Assembly (NCBI RefSeq): GCF_009724685.1
Contig: NZ_WMEF01000004.1
Location: 226,529-290,528, forward strand
From: Lysinibacillus cavernae
GTDB taxonomy: Bacteria; Bacillota; Bacilli; Bacillales_A; Planococcaceae
Direction of reading: 5' to 3'
Length of the DNA: 64,000 nt
The notes beneath the pieces were generated by a model that did no database searches, was not told where the DNA came from, and saw only the letters and a program-made list of their open reading frames with translations. Within the stretch, counting starts at the first letter, position 1; every line of letters starts with the position of its first letter. This document shows, in pieces, positions 8,420 through 15,785 of the stretch. The position numbers and the translations under genes are program-made.

Positions 8420-9085
8420 ATGATGAAAAAAGAGTTTGCTGTCATAGGGCTTGGACGTTTTGGAGGAAGTATTGTTCGTGAATTAATGAGTCAAGGCGCA
8501 CAAGTAATGGCGATTGACCATTCTTCAGAGCGCGTAGACGAATTTGCTTCTATTGCTACACAAGCCGTCATTGCAGATTCAACAGATGAATCGGTACTGA
8601 ATTCATTAGGTATCCGTAATTTTGAGCATGTCATTGTAGCAATTGGTGAAGATATTCAAGCGAGTATCTTAACAACGATTATTTTAAAAGAAATTGGTGT
8701 TGAACAAATTACAGTGAAGGCTCAAAATGATTACCATGAAAAAGTGTTGCGTAAAATTGGCGCTGATTTTGTCGTCCATCCTGAGCGAGATATGGGGATT
8801 CGTATTGCCAATAATATGTTGTCGAATACAGTGCTAGATTATTTAGAGCTTTCAGATGAACACTCTATTATGGAGTTAAAGGCAAATGATGCAATCGCCG
8901 GATACTCCATTATTGATTTAGATATCCGAGCAAAATATGGCATTAACATTGTGGGCATCAAGCGTGGTGCTGATATTATCGTATCGCCACAGGCAAGCGA
9001 CAAGATTTTACTTGGTGATATTATGCTTGTAATAGGCGCTGATGTTGATATAAACCGCTTTGTTAAAAAGGCATTGAATGGGTAA
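8420..9085 (+). CDS. ktrC: Ktr potassium uptake regulatory subunit (KtrC/KtrA family)
   Basis: Cytosolic RCK gating ring subunit of a Ktr potassium channel/transporter, 221 aa. RCK_N is an NAD/ATP-binding Rossmann domain with GLGRFGGS (residues 9-16) and acidic ribose-binding residue after the second strand (MAIDHSS). RCK_C occupies about residues 135-221; in the family it binds cyclic di-AMP. The membrane partner (KtrB/KtrD) is not nearby, matching the solitary ktrC of B. subtilis. SD GGAGGGA precedes an ATG ATG pair; the second ATG is also possible. Confidence 0.93.
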   Translation: MMKKEFAVIGLGRFGGSIVRELMSQGAQVMAIDHSSERVDEFASIATQAVIADSTDESVLNSLGIRNFEHVIVAIGEDIQASILTTIILKEIGVEQITVKAQNDYHEKVLRKIGADFVVHPERDMGIRIANNMLSNTVLDYLELSDEHSIMELKANDAIAGYSIIDLDIRAKYGINIVGIKRGADIIVSPQASDKILLGDIMLVIGADVDINRFVKKALNG

Positions 9086-9091
9086 CAGGAG

Positions 9092-9571
9092 ATGACTAAA
9101 CGAAGATGGAGACTTGTAATATTTGCTAGTATTTTACTAATTGGTGCTTTTACGATGCAATACCGAGAACAAAATGAAGATGAGGCAATTTCCCTTATTT
9201 TAGATCAAGCCTCAGAAATTGATACAATTGAATTGATACAGGGGGAACAATCTTTACTTCGGGCTACTGACGATGAAGCAAAAGACTTTATTGAGAGCTA
9301 TCCATTAAGTCACGTAAGGAAGCTTTCGAAAAAAGAAAGAACCATTTTTGAAGAAAAGCCCGCTTATCAAATTGTATACAAAATGAAGGATAAGCCCCTT
9401 TATGAAGTAGAGATTTTAAAAGTTGCGATCAGTTCAGAATTAGATGAGGAATTGCAACAAATGGTTTTTAACATTGGTGATGAGCAATATTTAATCTATT
9501 GGGCTAAAGAGCAAAAGGCACTCGAACAATCAACCAATACACAGCATTTACTTGAACAATACGGACAATAA
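9092..9571 (+). CDS. Unknown membrane-anchored protein, 159 aa
   Basis: Not recognised. The N-terminus (TKRRWR followed by LVIFASILLIGAFTM) is a positively charged signal anchor; the remaining 135 residues would lie outside the membrane and are charged and mostly acidic. The gene begins six bases after the ktrC stop, so it is probably co-transcribed with ktrC and may be an accessory cell-surface protein. The SD AGGAG directly abuts the ATG, which is poor spacing and predicts weak initiation; no other in-frame start is available. A terminator follows immediately. Confidence 0.75.
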   Translation: MTKRRWRLVIFASILLIGAFTMQYREQNEDEAISLILDQASEIDTIELIQGEQSLLRATDDEAKDFIESYPLSHVRKLSKKERTIFEEKPAYQIVYKMKDKPLYEVEILKVAISSELDEELQQMVFNIGDEQYLIYWAKEQKALEQSTNTQHLLEQYGQ

Positions 9572-9573
9572 TA

Positions 9574-9613
9574 AAGGTAGTGATACAGCTATTTGAGCTG
9601 GTCACTACTTTTT
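9574..9613 (+). terminator. Terminator after the 9092 gene
   Basis: GGTAGTGA and CAGCT pair with AGCTG and TCACTACT around a short loop, with TTTTT after it. It overlaps the region before 9706 that could be read as an extended GNAT reading frame, and so argues for the later GNAT start. A half copy of this same terminator sequence is found at 11902-11926. Confidence 0.85.
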
Positions 9614-9705
9614 ATTATGATCAAGAAAAGGAATATTTGGAAAAAATGTTTGATTTCAGTATTGTGATTGGATTAAACTTTGACATAAAGAAGGGGAGAA
9701 GAAAA

Positions 9706-10209
9706 ATGAAGTTTATTACAAGTAACTGTGTGATTGAACGATTACAACCAGAACATTTCACAGCTATTCATGTGCTCTACTCCAATGAAAAAGTTAGAAC
9801 CTATCTTGGAGGGGTTCCACAAGACAGCTATATAGAGGCATCTTTTAAAGGCATGCTAGAAGCACCATTTCCGAATACATATTTCTATATATCATTAAAG
9901 ACGACAGGTGAATTTATAGGACTTGTCTCGATTGATGAATACCATGATAAAGAGTTATATGAGCTTTCCTATCAATTTTTACCTCAGTATTGGGGGAAGG
10001 GATTAGCTTTTGAAGTTCTCACTCAAGTTATTGAGGAGGGCTTGAAACACTTGAATATATCATCTATTGTGGCAGAAACACAAACAGCGAATAGTGCATC
10101 TTGTCGTTTACTTGAGAAATTAGGCATGCACAAAGTACAGGTGATAGAACGATTTGGTCATGAACAAGCCGTTTATGAATTAAACTACAATTCAAACCTA
10201 TTAGAGTAG
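9706..10209 (+). CDS. GNAT N-acetyltransferase (RimJ/RimL type)
   Basis: A 167-aa acetyltransferase with a single GNAT domain. The acetyl-CoA binding motif A region is YQFLPQYWGKGLAFEVL (about residues 88-104, with the Q/R-x-x-G-x-G/A form WGKGLA), followed by the usual NxxS/C segment TANSASCRLLEKLGM. The ATG at 9706 has AAGGGGAG nine bases upstream; an in-frame start at 9580 would lie within the preceding terminator, so I reject it. Substrate unknown. It stands next to a broken S66 peptidase gene and one gene before an intact S66 gene, a context recalling MccE/MccF pairs. Confidence 0.88.
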   Translation: MKFITSNCVIERLQPEHFTAIHVLYSNEKVRTYLGGVPQDSYIEASFKGMLEAPFPNTYFYISLKTTGEFIGLVSIDEYHDKELYELSYQFLPQYWGKGLAFEVLTQVIEEGLKHLNISSIVAETQTANSASCRLLEKLGMHKVQVIERFGHEQAVYELNYNSNLLE

Positions 10210-10214
10210 AAAAT

Positions 10215-10352
10215 ATGTGAATTCCACAAAAACTAGCAATTGGTGATGAGATACGTGTTATCGCTCCAAGTAGCAGTGCGAAGGTTATATAAGCGGAGAA
10301 GATGATCAAAAAAAACATACTGGAGAAATTAGAGTTTATCGTATCATTTGGC
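10215..10352 (+). pseudogene. Remnant of an S66 (LD-carboxypeptidase/MccF) gene
   Basis: Reading from the ATG at 10215, codon 2 is TGA and the frame then gives IPQKLAIGDEIRVIAPSSS, the typical N-terminus of S66 serine peptidases, then a further stop after KVI and a short helix-like remnant (AEKMIKKNILEKLEFIVSF) before another stop. Only about 45 codons of a gene of about 300 survive. An intact S66 gene lies 560 bases downstream, so this is a decayed relative. Confidence 0.75.
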
Positions 10353-10383
10353 ACATGAAGTCAATAAATTTTAGGTGGAGAGG

Positions 10384-10887
10384 ATGTTTAAATTGTTTAT
10401 ACGAGAAGCAGACCGAAATGATAGTGAACAAATTATAGCTGTTATGACAAATGCAGAGGCCTCCAATTTTATGTTATTCGGGCCAGGAGAGCGAAATTTA
10501 GCTCCTGAGAAATTTGTAAAATATATAGATAATCTTCACCATAGTTCCCATTCAGCTTTATTCGTAGCTGAAATAGATGAAAAGGTGGTTGCTTATTTAA
10601 TTGTGCAAGGAAATGAACCATCTAGAATTGCCCATCGTGCTTATGTTGTTATCGGCATACATAGTGACTATAGAGGAAGGAAGATTGGGACGGCACTATT
10701 TAAGCACGTTGAGGATTGGGCAAAAGATAATGGTATACATCGTCTGGAGTTAACCGTTATGGAAAATAATGAAGCAGGTGTTGCTTTATATAAAAGAATG
10801 GGTTATGACATTGAGGGCACGAAGCGGGATTCCTTGTATGTAGATGGACAATATGTCAATGAATACTACATGTCAAAGCTTATATAA
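10384..10887 (+). CDS. GNAT N-acetyltransferase
   Basis: A 167-aa acetyltransferase of the RimI/PhnO-like branch. Motif A is GIHSDYRGRKIGTALFKH (R-G-R-K-I-G-T, about residues 97-114), followed by WAKDNGIHRLELTVMENNEAGVALYKRMGYDIEG, the standard C-terminal GNAT signature. I take ATG 10384 as start because GGTGG lies five bases upstream; the GTG at 10375 is part of that SD. The product is not closely similar to the GNAT at 9706. It ends 26 bases before the S66 peptidase start, so the two are likely one transcription unit. Confidence 0.9.
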   Translation: MFKLFIREADRNDSEQIIAVMTNAEASNFMLFGPGERNLAPEKFVKYIDNLHHSSHSALFVAEIDEKVVAYLIVQGNEPSRIAHRAYVVIGIHSDYRGRKIGTALFKHVEDWAKDNGIHRLELTVMENNEAGVALYKRMGYDIEGTKRDSLYVDGQYVNEYYMSKLI

Positions 10888-10912
10888 AAGTGATCGAGAA
10901 AGGAATGTATGT

Positions 10913-11893
10913 ATGACTTCACAGATAACCATCGGCATTTTTTCACCATCCTCACCAGCAACAGTTACGGCGTTGAAGCGTTATGAACGAGCAAAAGCGT
11001 TTCTAGAAGAGAAAAATTTTCATATCGTGACGGGTTCGCTTACTGGCCAATCGGATTACTATCGCTCTGGTTCACCAAAGGAACGTGCAGAAGAATTCAA
11101 TGAGTTATTACACAATCCTAATGTCGATATCATTATGTCTACAATAGGGGGCACCAATGCAAATAGTATGCTGCCCTATATTGATTATGAGGCTTTCCGC
11201 CGTTATCCCAAAATTGTCGTAGGTTATTCTGATGCAACAGCCATTTTACTGGCGCTCTATGCGAAGACTGGTATATCTACTTTTTATGGCCCAGCACTAG
11301 TACCTTCTTTTGGCGAGTTCGAACCATTAGTAAACGACACATACAAATATTTTGAGAATTATTTCTTTAACCCTCAAACAATTCCTTATGAAATCCCAAT
11401 GCCTCCATACTGGTCAGATGAACCTGTTAATTGGCTAGAGAAGACAGTAGATAAAAAGGTAAAGAACAATGTATGGCTGACAGTTCATGAAGGGATCGTT
11501 GAAGGTAGGTTAATTGGCGGAAATGCCAATGCTATGTATGGTTTTATTGGTACGCCTTATTTTCCTGAAATTGAGGAGGGAGACATTTTATTAGTAGAGG
11601 ACTGCATGAAAAATGCGGCCATTGTTGAAAAGAATTTTGCTATGTTGAAATTACATGGCGTATTTAACAAAATAAATGGCATTATTTTGGGTAAACATGA
11701 ATGTTATGATGATTTAGGTACAGGCCGTCAACCGTATAATATTTTAATAGAACAACTTGATGGAATAGAGATTCCAATATTAGCAGATGTAGATATTTGT
11801 CATACCCATCCTATGCATCCGATAGCGATAGGCAAACAAGTACGGTTAGATGCAACAGCTAAAAAGATATACTGTATCGAAAAATGGTTGTAA
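10913..11893 (+). CDS. S66 family serine peptidase (LD-carboxypeptidase/MccF-like)
   Basis: Cytosolic serine carboxypeptidase of 326 aa. The nucleophile is Ser in VVGYSDATA (about residue 106), the catalytic Glu lies in DILLVEDC and the His in CHTHPMHPIAIG near the C-terminus; all three of the S66 triad are present. Family members either trim tetrapeptide stems of muropeptides (LdcA) or cleave microcin C-type nucleotide-peptides (MccF). The Trp-containing insert YWSDEPVNWLEK resembles the MccF loop, so I favour an MccF-like role. The ATG at 10913 has AAAGGA eight bases before it; an earlier in-frame ATG at 10844 would lie inside the GNAT gene. Its terminator seems to be cut by the IS3 remnant that follows. 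Confidence 0.9.
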   Translation: MTSQITIGIFSPSSPATVTALKRYERAKAFLEEKNFHIVTGSLTGQSDYYRSGSPKERAEEFNELLHNPNVDIIMSTIGGTNANSMLPYIDYEAFRRYPKIVVGYSDATAILLALYAKTGISTFYGPALVPSFGEFEPLVNDTYKYFENYFFNPQTIPYEIPMPPYWSDEPVNWLEKTVDKKVKNNVWLTVHEGIVEGRLIGGNANAMYGFIGTPYFPEIEEGDILLVEDCMKNAAIVEKNFAMLKLHGVFNKINGIILGKHECYDDLGTGRQPYNILIEQLDGIEIPILADVDICHTHPMHPIAIGKQVRLDATAKKIYCIEKWL

Positions 11894-11920
11894 AAATAAA
11901 GAGGGTAGTGAAACAGCAAT

Positions 11921-12160
11921 TGAACTGCGCCCCATTTTGTAGACAGTTTAATAAAAAGGGATGTAGTTGTACTTACGCTGCAATCAGATGACTTCGGTAA
12001 GTTGCTGGAGTCATCATTTTTAATGTCCATTGCTTTCTTGTGTGGTTGTAATGATTCATGTAATCCATCATAAGTGTATGTAATTCTGCTAAACTTTCTG
12101 CTTCTTTATAATCTATTTCATCTTTTAAATGCCCAAAGAATGATTCCATCGGTATTGTGT
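11921..12160 (-). mobile_element. IS3-family remnant (transposase C-terminus and one end)
   Basis: On the minus strand the frame from about 12157 to 11973 reads PMESFFGHLKDEIDY ... YMNHYNHTRKQ ... TPATYRSHL, the C-terminus of an IS3/IS150-type OrfB integrase (DDE domain; the last catalytic Glu region precedes it and is lost). After the stop, the outer end TGCGCCCCATTTTG looks like the terminal inverted repeat, placing the element boundary at 11921-11926. The other ~1 kb of the element, including its second end, is gone. It cannot transpose. Confidence 0.8.
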
Positions 12161-12212
12161 GAAGCAAGGTGCTAAAGCACAAAAAATTATTACTAAGACA
12201 TGGACAAAGACG

Positions 12213-12242
12213 AAAAAGCCCTGCATATAGTAGGGCTTTTTT
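12213..12242. terminator. Terminator, probably bidirectional
   Basis: AAAAAGCCCT and AGGGCTTTTTT flank a nine-base loop. It lies downstream of the MFS gene on the minus strand and after the IS remnant on the plus strand. The 12243-12335 stretch holds nothing else that I can see. Confidence 0.75.
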
Positions 12243-12335
12243 AGCGTCAAGAAAGTCTGTATGCGTTTAAGATTGTTTATAAGCTAAATTTTAATTTTCT
12301 TTTTTATCAACAACAATTATCTCGAAACGAAGTCT

Positions 12336-13583
12336 TCACTTTTTTTCTAGCGAGTTAACATGCTCAGCAGTAGGTTTGCCAGCTTTTAATAAGACTTTAC
12401 TGCCTAAAAGGAAAAATCCTTGGATAAATAATAGGATTCCTGTACCGATGAGTAGCCACTCGATAGCAATAATATCTGCTATTGGACCGAAAATTAGCAT
12501 ACCTAACGGCATCATAGAGGTAGATATCATACTAAGAATGCCAAATACTCTTCCCATATAATCACTATCCACTTTTTCTTGTAATAACACCGTTGCAGGT
12601 GTATTAAAGATTGGCATGGCTATACCAGTAATGGCCATGATCCCAAGATACAGCCAAAAAACAGGGATGATTCCAAGAGCCATTGTACAAAGACCAAATA
12701 ATAAAGCAGATAATGTCATCGTATGCACTTTATTTTTAAAGCCACCCCATGTTGCGATTGCGATACCACCAATTAACATCCCAATGGCAAAGGCCATTTC
12801 GATGGCAGTCAAACGCCATACATCATTGCCAAAAGTACGTGTAACTTGTAAAGGCGTTAAAAAGGCAGCAGGTGCAGCAAGCAGCATAAAAAAGGCAAAG
12901 AACAAGAACAATTGTTTCAAGAAAGCATGCTCTTTAATATAGATGAAGCCTTGTTTCATATCACTAAAATAGCCTGTTGTTTGTGGCTGATTAGCTTTTG
13001 AATGTGCAGGAATATGCAGAAATAATAAGAAGATAGCGATGGCAATAGCCGCTGTTGTCACATCAATAAAGAAAATGGATTCAATGGAAGCCATCGTTAA
13101 TAATGCACCACTTGCCATAGGTGCAAGAATCATGATAAACGCTTGAATGCTACTATTTACACCATTGACCTTCATTAAATGCTCTTCAGGCACAAATTGT
13201 GGTAAAATCGCTCCCACTGCTGGCGTTTGAATACCTGCACCAACTGCACGTACAGCTGATATAACAAATAGTAGCCAGAGCTCATCATAGCCGATTAAAA
13301 ATAAAATAGCTAAAATTAGCGTAGATAAGGCAATCATTCCATCTGCTAAAATAATAAGCCATTTACGGTTATAGCGATCTGCCCAGACACCAGCAATAGG
13401 TGCTAAAAAGAAGGTTGGTAAAAAGCCGCAAATGATCGCAATGGTCATCATGCTGCCTGATTGCGTTGTAAGTGTGATATACCATGTAATGGCATATTGC
13501 ACAAGCGCGGAGCCAAAAAGTGAAATCGTTTGACTACTTAAAAAAAGTACCGTATTTCGTTTCCAATGTTCCAATTTCGTCAT
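12336..13583 (-). CDS. MFS drug efflux transporter, Mef-like
   Basis: A 415-aa, 12-span major facilitator. The loop after span 2 carries the MFS signature GVWADRYNRKW (about residues 67-77), and the order SLFGSALVQYAITWYITLTT, GIQTPAVGAILPQFVPEE and YMGRVFGILSMISTSMMPLG matches the macrolide efflux (Mef) branch. Specificity for macrolides is inferred from this similarity and, more strongly, from the RLR-type leader peptide and attenuator just upstream. The ATG at 13583 directly abuts its AAAGGG; a TTG three codons later (13574) has better SD spacing and may be the true start. Confidence 0.9.
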   Translation of the reverse strand: MTKLEHWKRNTVLFLSSQTISLFGSALVQYAITWYITLTTQSGSMMTIAIICGFLPTFFLAPIAGVWADRYNRKWLIILADGMIALSTLILAILFLIGYDELWLLFVISAVRAVGAGIQTPAVGAILPQFVPEEHLMKVNGVNSSIQAFIMILAPMASGALLTMASIESIFFIDVTTAAIAIAIFLLFLHIPAHSKANQPQTTGYFSDMKQGFIYIKEHAFLKQLFLFFAFFMLLAAPAAFLTPLQVTRTFGNDVWRLTAIEMAFAIGMLIGGIAIATWGGFKNKVHTMTLSALLFGLCTMALGIIPVFWLYLGIMAITGIAMPIFNTPATVLLQEKVDSDYMGRVFGILSMISTSMMPLGMLIFGPIADIIAIEWLLIGTGILLFIQGFFLLGSKVLLKAGKPTAEHVNSLEKK

Positions 13584-13622
13584 CCCTTTCTAACAGTAGT
13601 GCCTGTGTGGAAAGTAGAAAGA

Positions 13623-13656
13623 CAACAAAAAGAGGGGAGTTGACGTCCCCTCTTTT
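13623..13656 (-). terminator. Transcription attenuator in the MFS leader
   Basis: On the minus strand AAAAGAGGGGA pairs with TCCCCTCTTTT, followed by TTTTTGTTGT. It stands between the leader peptide and the pump gene, about 40 bases before the pump start, so it must be read through for the pump to be made. No gene ends here, so its role is most likely regulatory. Confidence 0.8.
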
Positions 13657-13723
13657 CCAGTATTCCTAAAACAGACTAGACTAATTCCATTTCCCTTGCA
13701 CAGCAGGCAAAGTGTACACATAT

Positions 13724-13765
13724 TTAATTAGTAAGGTGAAATCGTAGTCTAATTGAAGCTGTCAT
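13724..13765 (-). CDS. Macrolide-type stalling leader peptide, MTASIRLRFHLTN
   Basis: A 13-codon reading frame with a near-ideal SD (GGAGGG, 13779-13774, eight bases before ATG). The sequence MTASIRLRFHLTN closely resembles the ErmD leader (MTHSMRLR...) and carries the RLR (+x+) motif at which macrolide-bound ribosomes arrest. A seven-base segment within the Ile-Arg-Leu codons (TAGACTA, 13751-13745) is complementary to TAGTCTA at 13683-13677 just before the attenuator, so ribosome arrest would change RNA folding. Too short for usual gene calling. The peptide itself is not expected to have another function. Confidence 0.82.
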   Translation of the reverse strand: MTASIRLRFHLTN

Positions 13766-13799
13766 TTGGAATACCCTCCGTTCTATATAAGTTGTGTTG

Positions 13800-13829
13800 A
13801 TTGTAGCATAAAGTTCATCTATGCGTAAA
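13800..13829 (-). promoter_or_regulatory. Promoter of the leader peptide/MFS unit
   Basis: Minus-strand TTTACG (13829-13824) and TACAAT (13805-13800) are 18 bases apart; the start near 13793 gives about 14 bases of RNA before the leader SD. Confidence 0.6.
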
Positions 13830-14158
13830 GAATGAGTTAAGCAAAAATTAGATTGGATTTAAAAATATGGAAATTATAAAATTAATCTAATAGAATTGGA
13901 ATAAAAATAAAACGCAACTCATCTGTGTTTTTTCACTCTTTTACTATATTTCTAGATTTCGTTGAGGGAAAAGTACTATTCATCGCTTTTTCAGTAGTTT
14001 TTTAAGGTTAGTATACATATTTTGAAACTATCTGAAACGTTTGTTAGACGTGAAACTTATTATTTGCTTTCATTCATCCCGATAAAGTTGCTTCGGAAAC
14101 GTGCATATAGCGAGTACTTATCATATACTAAAATAGAAAAATAGCAAATGGAGGAAAT
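13830..14158. other. AT-rich gap, nothing recognised
   Basis: About 330 bases between the divergent MFS leader and the glycoside hydrolase gene. I see no coding frame, RNA gene or clear promoter; GGAGG just before 14159 is the SD of the next gene. Confidence 0.5.
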
Positions 14159-15727
14159 ATGAGAAAGAAAAATAGTAAATGGAAACTTTTAACTTTAGTC
14201 GCGATGATTTTTGTGTTATGCCTATCGACAATCCCTGCAAAGACTGCGATGGCAAGCACGACGCAGCCAAAAAGGGAAATGCGGGCTGTCTGGATTTCAA
14301 CCGTTCTTAATCTTGATATGAAAGCAGGTATGACGAAGGAGCAGTACACGGCTTGGACAGGCCAAACATTGGATCAATTAAAAGCCAATAAATTCAATAC
14401 TGTTATTTATCAAGTAAGACCAACAAATGATGCAATGTATGCGTCTGAGCTAGCCCCATGGTCGTCCTACATAACAGGGAAAAAGCAAGGTACAAATCCC
14501 GGTTACGATCCTCTTGAGATAATAGTAGAGGAGTCGCATAAACGAGGGATGGAATTGCATGCTTGGATGAATCCTTATCGTGTAACAATGTCTGGACAAA
14601 AGCTAACTGACCTTGCCGCAGATAACGTAGCTAGAACACATCCAAACTGGGTTGTTAAATATGGCAAACAATATTATTTAAATCCTGGCTTACCCGAGGT
14701 GCAAGACTATTTAGTTGAAATAGTAAGTGAGCTAGTAGCCAATTATGATGTTGATGCCGTTCATATGGATGATTATTTTTATCCATACAAAATTGCTAAT
14801 GAAGCTTTTCCTGATCAAGCGGCATTTAAAAAATATGGTGGTTCCTTTATTAAAGTAGAGGATTGGCGAAGAGATAATGTGAACAAGCTTGTAGAAAATC
14901 TTTATACAGCCATTAAAGAAACAAAGCCATATGTACAATTTGGTATTTCACCATTTGGCGTATGGCGTAATAAATCATTGGATAACACAGGAAGTGACAC
15001 ACGAGCTGGTGTCAATAATTACGATGATTTATATGCAGACGTCAGAACATGGATTCAAAATGGCACGATTGATTATATTACCCCACAAATTTATTGGTCC
15101 AGAACATTATCTGTTGCGAAATATGGGACATTGTTAAATTGGTGGAGCCATGAAGTGCAAACATATGCAACAACACACCCTGTGCATCTATACATTGGGC
15201 TTGCTGATTACAAAGTTGGCAATGACAGTGATGCAGCATGGAAAAATAAAATGGAGTTGCCAAGTCAAATACTAGCGAATCGTTCGGAAAAGGTAGCGGC
15301 CGAGGGGCAAATGCATTTCTCCTTAAGAAGTCTTCAAAACAATAAACTAGGCTATGCAACGATTGTTAGTCAACAACTATATAATTACACAGCACTGACA
15401 CCAGGAACAACTTGGGATGATGACACAGTGCCGAACGTGCCGACTTTTGTGCAAGTGACAAAGGAAGCGGCAGGTCGCAAGATAGAGATTATAGACGAAA
15501 ATGAAACAAAACCACGCAAATATGTCATTTATCGTTTTACAGGAAACAAAGAAGGCTCTTATGATGACCCTCGAAATATAGTAGATGTTGTTTATAATAT
15601 GGATGGTCTCACTAAATTTGTGGACAAGTCAGCTCTTGCTAAGCATAGCTATACATACGGCATTAAGGCTGTATCTGCTACAGGTGTGGAAAGCAAGGAA
15701 GTTTTTGTAGTGAAAGAAGATCAATAA
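14159..15727 (+). CDS. Secreted GH10-like glycoside hydrolase (YngK/DUF187 family)
   Basis: A 522-aa exported protein. A signal peptide (RKKNSKWK, hydrophobic core LLTLVAMIFVLCLS, cleavage near TAMAS at about residue 33) precedes REMRAVWISTVLNLD, the usual start of the glycosyl hydrolase-like 10 (TIM barrel) domain that spans about residues 40-400. Conserved parts include YQVRPTNDAMYASELAPWS, HAWMNPYRV, VHMDDYFYPY and FGISPFGVWRN. The last 110 residues look like a fibronectin type III-like domain. The family acts on cell wall or exopolysaccharide glycans, substrate here unknown. Stands alone with its own terminator. Confidence 0.9.
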   Translation: MRKKNSKWKLLTLVAMIFVLCLSTIPAKTAMASTTQPKREMRAVWISTVLNLDMKAGMTKEQYTAWTGQTLDQLKANKFNTVIYQVRPTNDAMYASELAPWSSYITGKKQGTNPGYDPLEIIVEESHKRGMELHAWMNPYRVTMSGQKLTDLAADNVARTHPNWVVKYGKQYYLNPGLPEVQDYLVEIVSELVANYDVDAVHMDDYFYPYKIANEAFPDQAAFKKYGGSFIKVEDWRRDNVNKLVENLYTAIKETKPYVQFGISPFGVWRNKSLDNTGSDTRAGVNNYDDLYADVRTWIQNGTIDYITPQIYWSRTLSVAKYGTLLNWWSHEVQTYATTHPVHLYIGLADYKVGNDSDAAWKNKMELPSQILANRSEKVAAEGQMHFSLRSLQNNKLGYATIVSQQLYNYTALTPGTTWDDDTVPNVPTFVQVTKEAAGRKIEIIDENETKPRKYVIYRFTGNKEGSYDDPRNIVDVVYNMDGLTKFVDKSALAKHSYTYGIKAVSATGVESKEVFVVKEDQ

Positions 15728-15740
15728 AAAGCTTAGGATA

Positions 15741-15785
15741 AAAAACAACCACTCATGCAATGATTGCATAAGTGGTTGTTTTTTA
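15741..15785. terminator. Bidirectional terminator between GH and RND genes
   Basis: AAAACAACCACT and AGTGGTTGTTTT, with an inner TGCAAT/ATTGCA pair, flanked by A and T runs on both sides. Confidence 0.9.

Noticed and set aside
9580..9705. Extended N-terminus of the GNAT gene
   Set aside because: This part contains the previous gene's terminator and has no SD; ATG 9706 has a good one.
14128..14349. Antisense frame over the start of the glycoside hydrolase gene
   Set aside because: Mirror of a signal peptide region, which gives false hydrophobic frames; no SD.
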